A stretch of 64,000 nucleotides of DNA from Roseomonas marmotae. GTDB taxonomy: Bacteria; Pseudomonadota; Alphaproteobacteria; Acetobacterales; Acetobacteraceae. The translations under genes and the position numbers were made by a program. This document shows, piece by piece, positions 62,683 through 64,000 of the stretch. Location of the stretch: positions 366,590-430,589 of the forward strand of contig NZ_CP061094.1 in the NCBI RefSeq assembly GCF_017654485.1, written 5' to 3'. A model generated the notes under the pieces. The model had not been told where the DNA came from. It saw only the letters and a list, made by a program, of their open reading frames with translations, and ran no database searches. Positions within the stretch are counted from its first letter, which is position 1; every line of letters begins with the position of its first letter.

Positions 62683-64000
62683 GTGGAAATTCAAGCATTT
62701 CCGCGACGGGCGAGTTGTGGGCTGCGGAAGCTGACCACCAACCATCTCGCCGCGGCGCGGCTCGCGGAGCAGGCACCCGGACTTCCCCCGGGCGTCAAGC
62801 ATCCGAACCAGCTGCTGGCGGCGATGCGCCGCGCGGCACCCTATCTCGGCCAGATCCGGCTGCTGCCGCTGATGGAGGCCCTGTTCCGCTGGACCCAGCC
62901 GCAGGACTGGGCGCCCGGCGCCGAGCCGATCGTCTGGCCGAGCAATGAGGAACTGGCGACGGCGCTGGATTGCAGCGAGCGGCATGTCAGCCGGCTGATC
63001 GCCATGGCGATCGAAGCGCGTCTGATCTCGGCCAGGGACGGCACTGACCGCAAACGGCGCGGCATCCGGCAGGAGGGTCGCATCCTCTGGGCCTGGGGGC
63101 TCAATCTGCGCCCCATGGCCGCGCGGCATGCCGAATTCGTGCAGGCCGCAGAAGAAGGCGAGCAGGCCCGCCGGACCTGCCGCGAACTGCGCCGACAGGC
63201 CTCCGTGGCACGCCAGTTCCTGGCGCAACTGCTCGCGCTTGGGCGGGAATCCGGCCTGGAGACCAGCGCATTGGAGGACAAGGCCGTGGAAGCGCGGCAC
63301 CTGGCTTCCACGCTGCGACGGGCCGAGGACCCGGCGAAACTGGGGGCGCTCGTGGCCGCGCTTCAGGATCTGGTGGACGAGGCCCGGAGGTCTGTGGAAG
63401 ACGCGGAAATGTCAGGCTCGCGTGACATCGGAGTCAGGCCCATAATACCTACAAACACACCCACTGAACCCAAAGGGTCTACAGTAGAGGCTCGGGAAGA
63501 AGCGGTTCCGGCGAAGAGCGCGCCGCTGGAGGCGGAAGCCGAGTTGCGGATTTCCCCCATCGAACTGGCACGGCTGGCTCCGCGGCTGGAGAGCTGCCTT
63601 GCCACCGCCAGGCCGGGCTGGGGCGACATATCCGATGCCGCTGCACTGCTGGCCCAGCAACTTGGAATACCCCCTTCCCTCTACGGAGAAGCCTGTCTTG
63701 CACTTGGCCGGCAGCCAGCCGCTGTCGCCATTGCCGTCATTTCCACCAAACGGCCGGAGCATTTCCACAGCACCGGCCCTGGTGGATATCTTCGTGGGAT
63801 GCTCCGCCGAGCCAGCCGGGGAGAGCTGTTCCTGAACCGCAGCATCCATGGACTGCGCGAAGCGGCTGGTTACCGCCGCCAGAACCAGTTGACGGCCGTC
63901 AACTCGCGAAATTGCTCCGCTTTAGCTTTCGACAGGCTCCACAACATGCGGCCTTTCGGTGTAAGTGCTTTGAAAGCCGCATCTGCGAGTGAATACCATG
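62683..64000 (+). CDS. repC: Plasmid replication protein RepC (3' end beyond window)
   Basis: The frame is open to the window end. The N-terminal DNA-binding domain (WTQPQDW, PIVWPSNEELATAL, CSERHVSRLIAMAIEARLI, MAARHAEFVQAAEEG) and the C-terminal segment (WGDISDAAALLAQQLGI, GPGGYLRGMLRRASRGE) match RepC. They are joined by an AT-richer linker at about 63425-63492, where repABC origins usually lie. I chose the GTG at 62683, nine bases after AAGGA; an ATG at 62674 and a GTG at 62641 are alternatives. After about residue 395 the sequence no longer resembles RepC. No repA/repB partition partners precede it, unlike repABC operons. Confidence 0.82.
   Translation, partial: MEIQAFPRRASCGLRKLTTNHLAAARLAEQAPGLPPGVKHPNQLLAAMRRAAPYLGQIRLLPLMEALFRWTQPQDWAPGAEPIVWPSNEELATALDCSERHVSRLIAMAIEARLISARDGTDRKRRGIRQEGRILWAWGLNLRPMAARHAEFVQAAEEGEQARRTCRELRRQASVARQFLAQLLALGRESGLETSALEDKAVEARHLASTLRRAEDPAKLGALVAALQDLVDEARRSVEDAEMSGSRDIGVRPIIPTNTPTEPKGSTVEAREEAVPAKSAPLEAEAELRISPIELARLAPRLESCLATARPGWGDISDAAALLAQQLGIPPSLYGEACLALGRQPAAVAIAVISTKRPEHFHSTGPGGYLRGMLRRASRGELFLNRSIHGLREAAGYRRQNQLTAVNSRNCSALAFDRLHNMRPFGVSALKAASASEYH
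63888..63903. promoter_or_regulatory. parS-like centromere palindrome
   Basis: GTTGACGGCCGTCAAC is a perfect 16-bp palindrome matching the repABC parS pattern GTT-N4-GC-N4-AAC as I know it. It lies just beyond the recognisable C-terminal domain of repC. It is a candidate RepB/ParB binding site. Confidence 0.6.

Noticed and set aside
1..64000. CRISPR arrays, tRNA or rRNA genes, intact insertion sequences
   Set aside because: No regularly spaced repeats, no recognisable structural RNA and no transposase was found on reading.

Overview
The window reads as part of a large plasmid or chromid of a high-GC alphaproteobacterium, most likely Acetobacteraceae of the Roseomonas type. That placement is an inference from base composition, gene content (tripartite tricarboxylate transporters, a fused pcaDC gene, a fused NarK1K2 transporter) and general protein character; no search was run. 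The replicon assignment rests on the right-hand end, which carries an RPA-type RepA initiator gene, three iteron-like repeats, a RepC-type gene running off the window and a 16-bp palindrome matching the repABC parS pattern. I saw no rRNA, tRNA, CRISPR array or intact insertion sequence.

Layout. 1-6.5 kb: the 3' part of a family-5 substrate-binding protein, a ketopantoate-reductase-like gene, and a minus-strand protocatechuate operon (small leader ORF, pcaDC, pcaH, pcaG, pcaB). 6.8-8.5 kb: a catalase ending in a strong hairpin terminator. 8.5-11 kb: a compact three-gene module of tyrosine recombinase, unknown protein and ScpA-type kleisin, without scpB or smc. 11.2-12.8 kb: quinone oxidoreductase and gamma-carbonic-anhydrase-like protein. 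12.9-23.2 kb: an arabinoside unit made of a sugar-acid dehydratase, a divergent ArsR-type regulator, a five-gene Opp/Dpp-like ABC importer and a cytoplasmic GH51 arabinofuranosidase. 23.2-29.7 kb: TctABC transporter, PdxA-like dehydrogenase, GntR/FCD regulator and a SAF-domain oxidoreductase.

30-57 kb is a low-oxygen and energy island: Ca2+-type P-type ATPase, tandem universal stress protein, DASS anion transporter overlapping an LDH-fold dehydrogenase, glucokinase, PfkB, a decayed nitrate-transporter remnant, the NarK1K2 fusion, and a minus-strand block hlyD-rbbA-ABC permease-crp/fnr-narGHJI-inactive phosphatase-like protein-PpiC foldase. 57-61 kb holds a Tat-exported metallo-beta-lactamase-fold protein, a class I CoA-transferase and an SDR dehydrogenase. 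61-64 kb is the replication region.

The most informative non-coding signals are three. A TTGCG-N4-CGCAA palindrome lies upstream of narG at exactly the spacing of a class II CRP/FNR promoter, next to a CRP/FNR regulator whose recognition helix has lost the usual Glu. The 10-mer GAGCGTTATC occurs three times, in the same orientation, 98-142 bp upstream of the P-type ATPase, the stress protein and the DASS-ldh pair. The parS-like palindrome and iterons mark the replication region.
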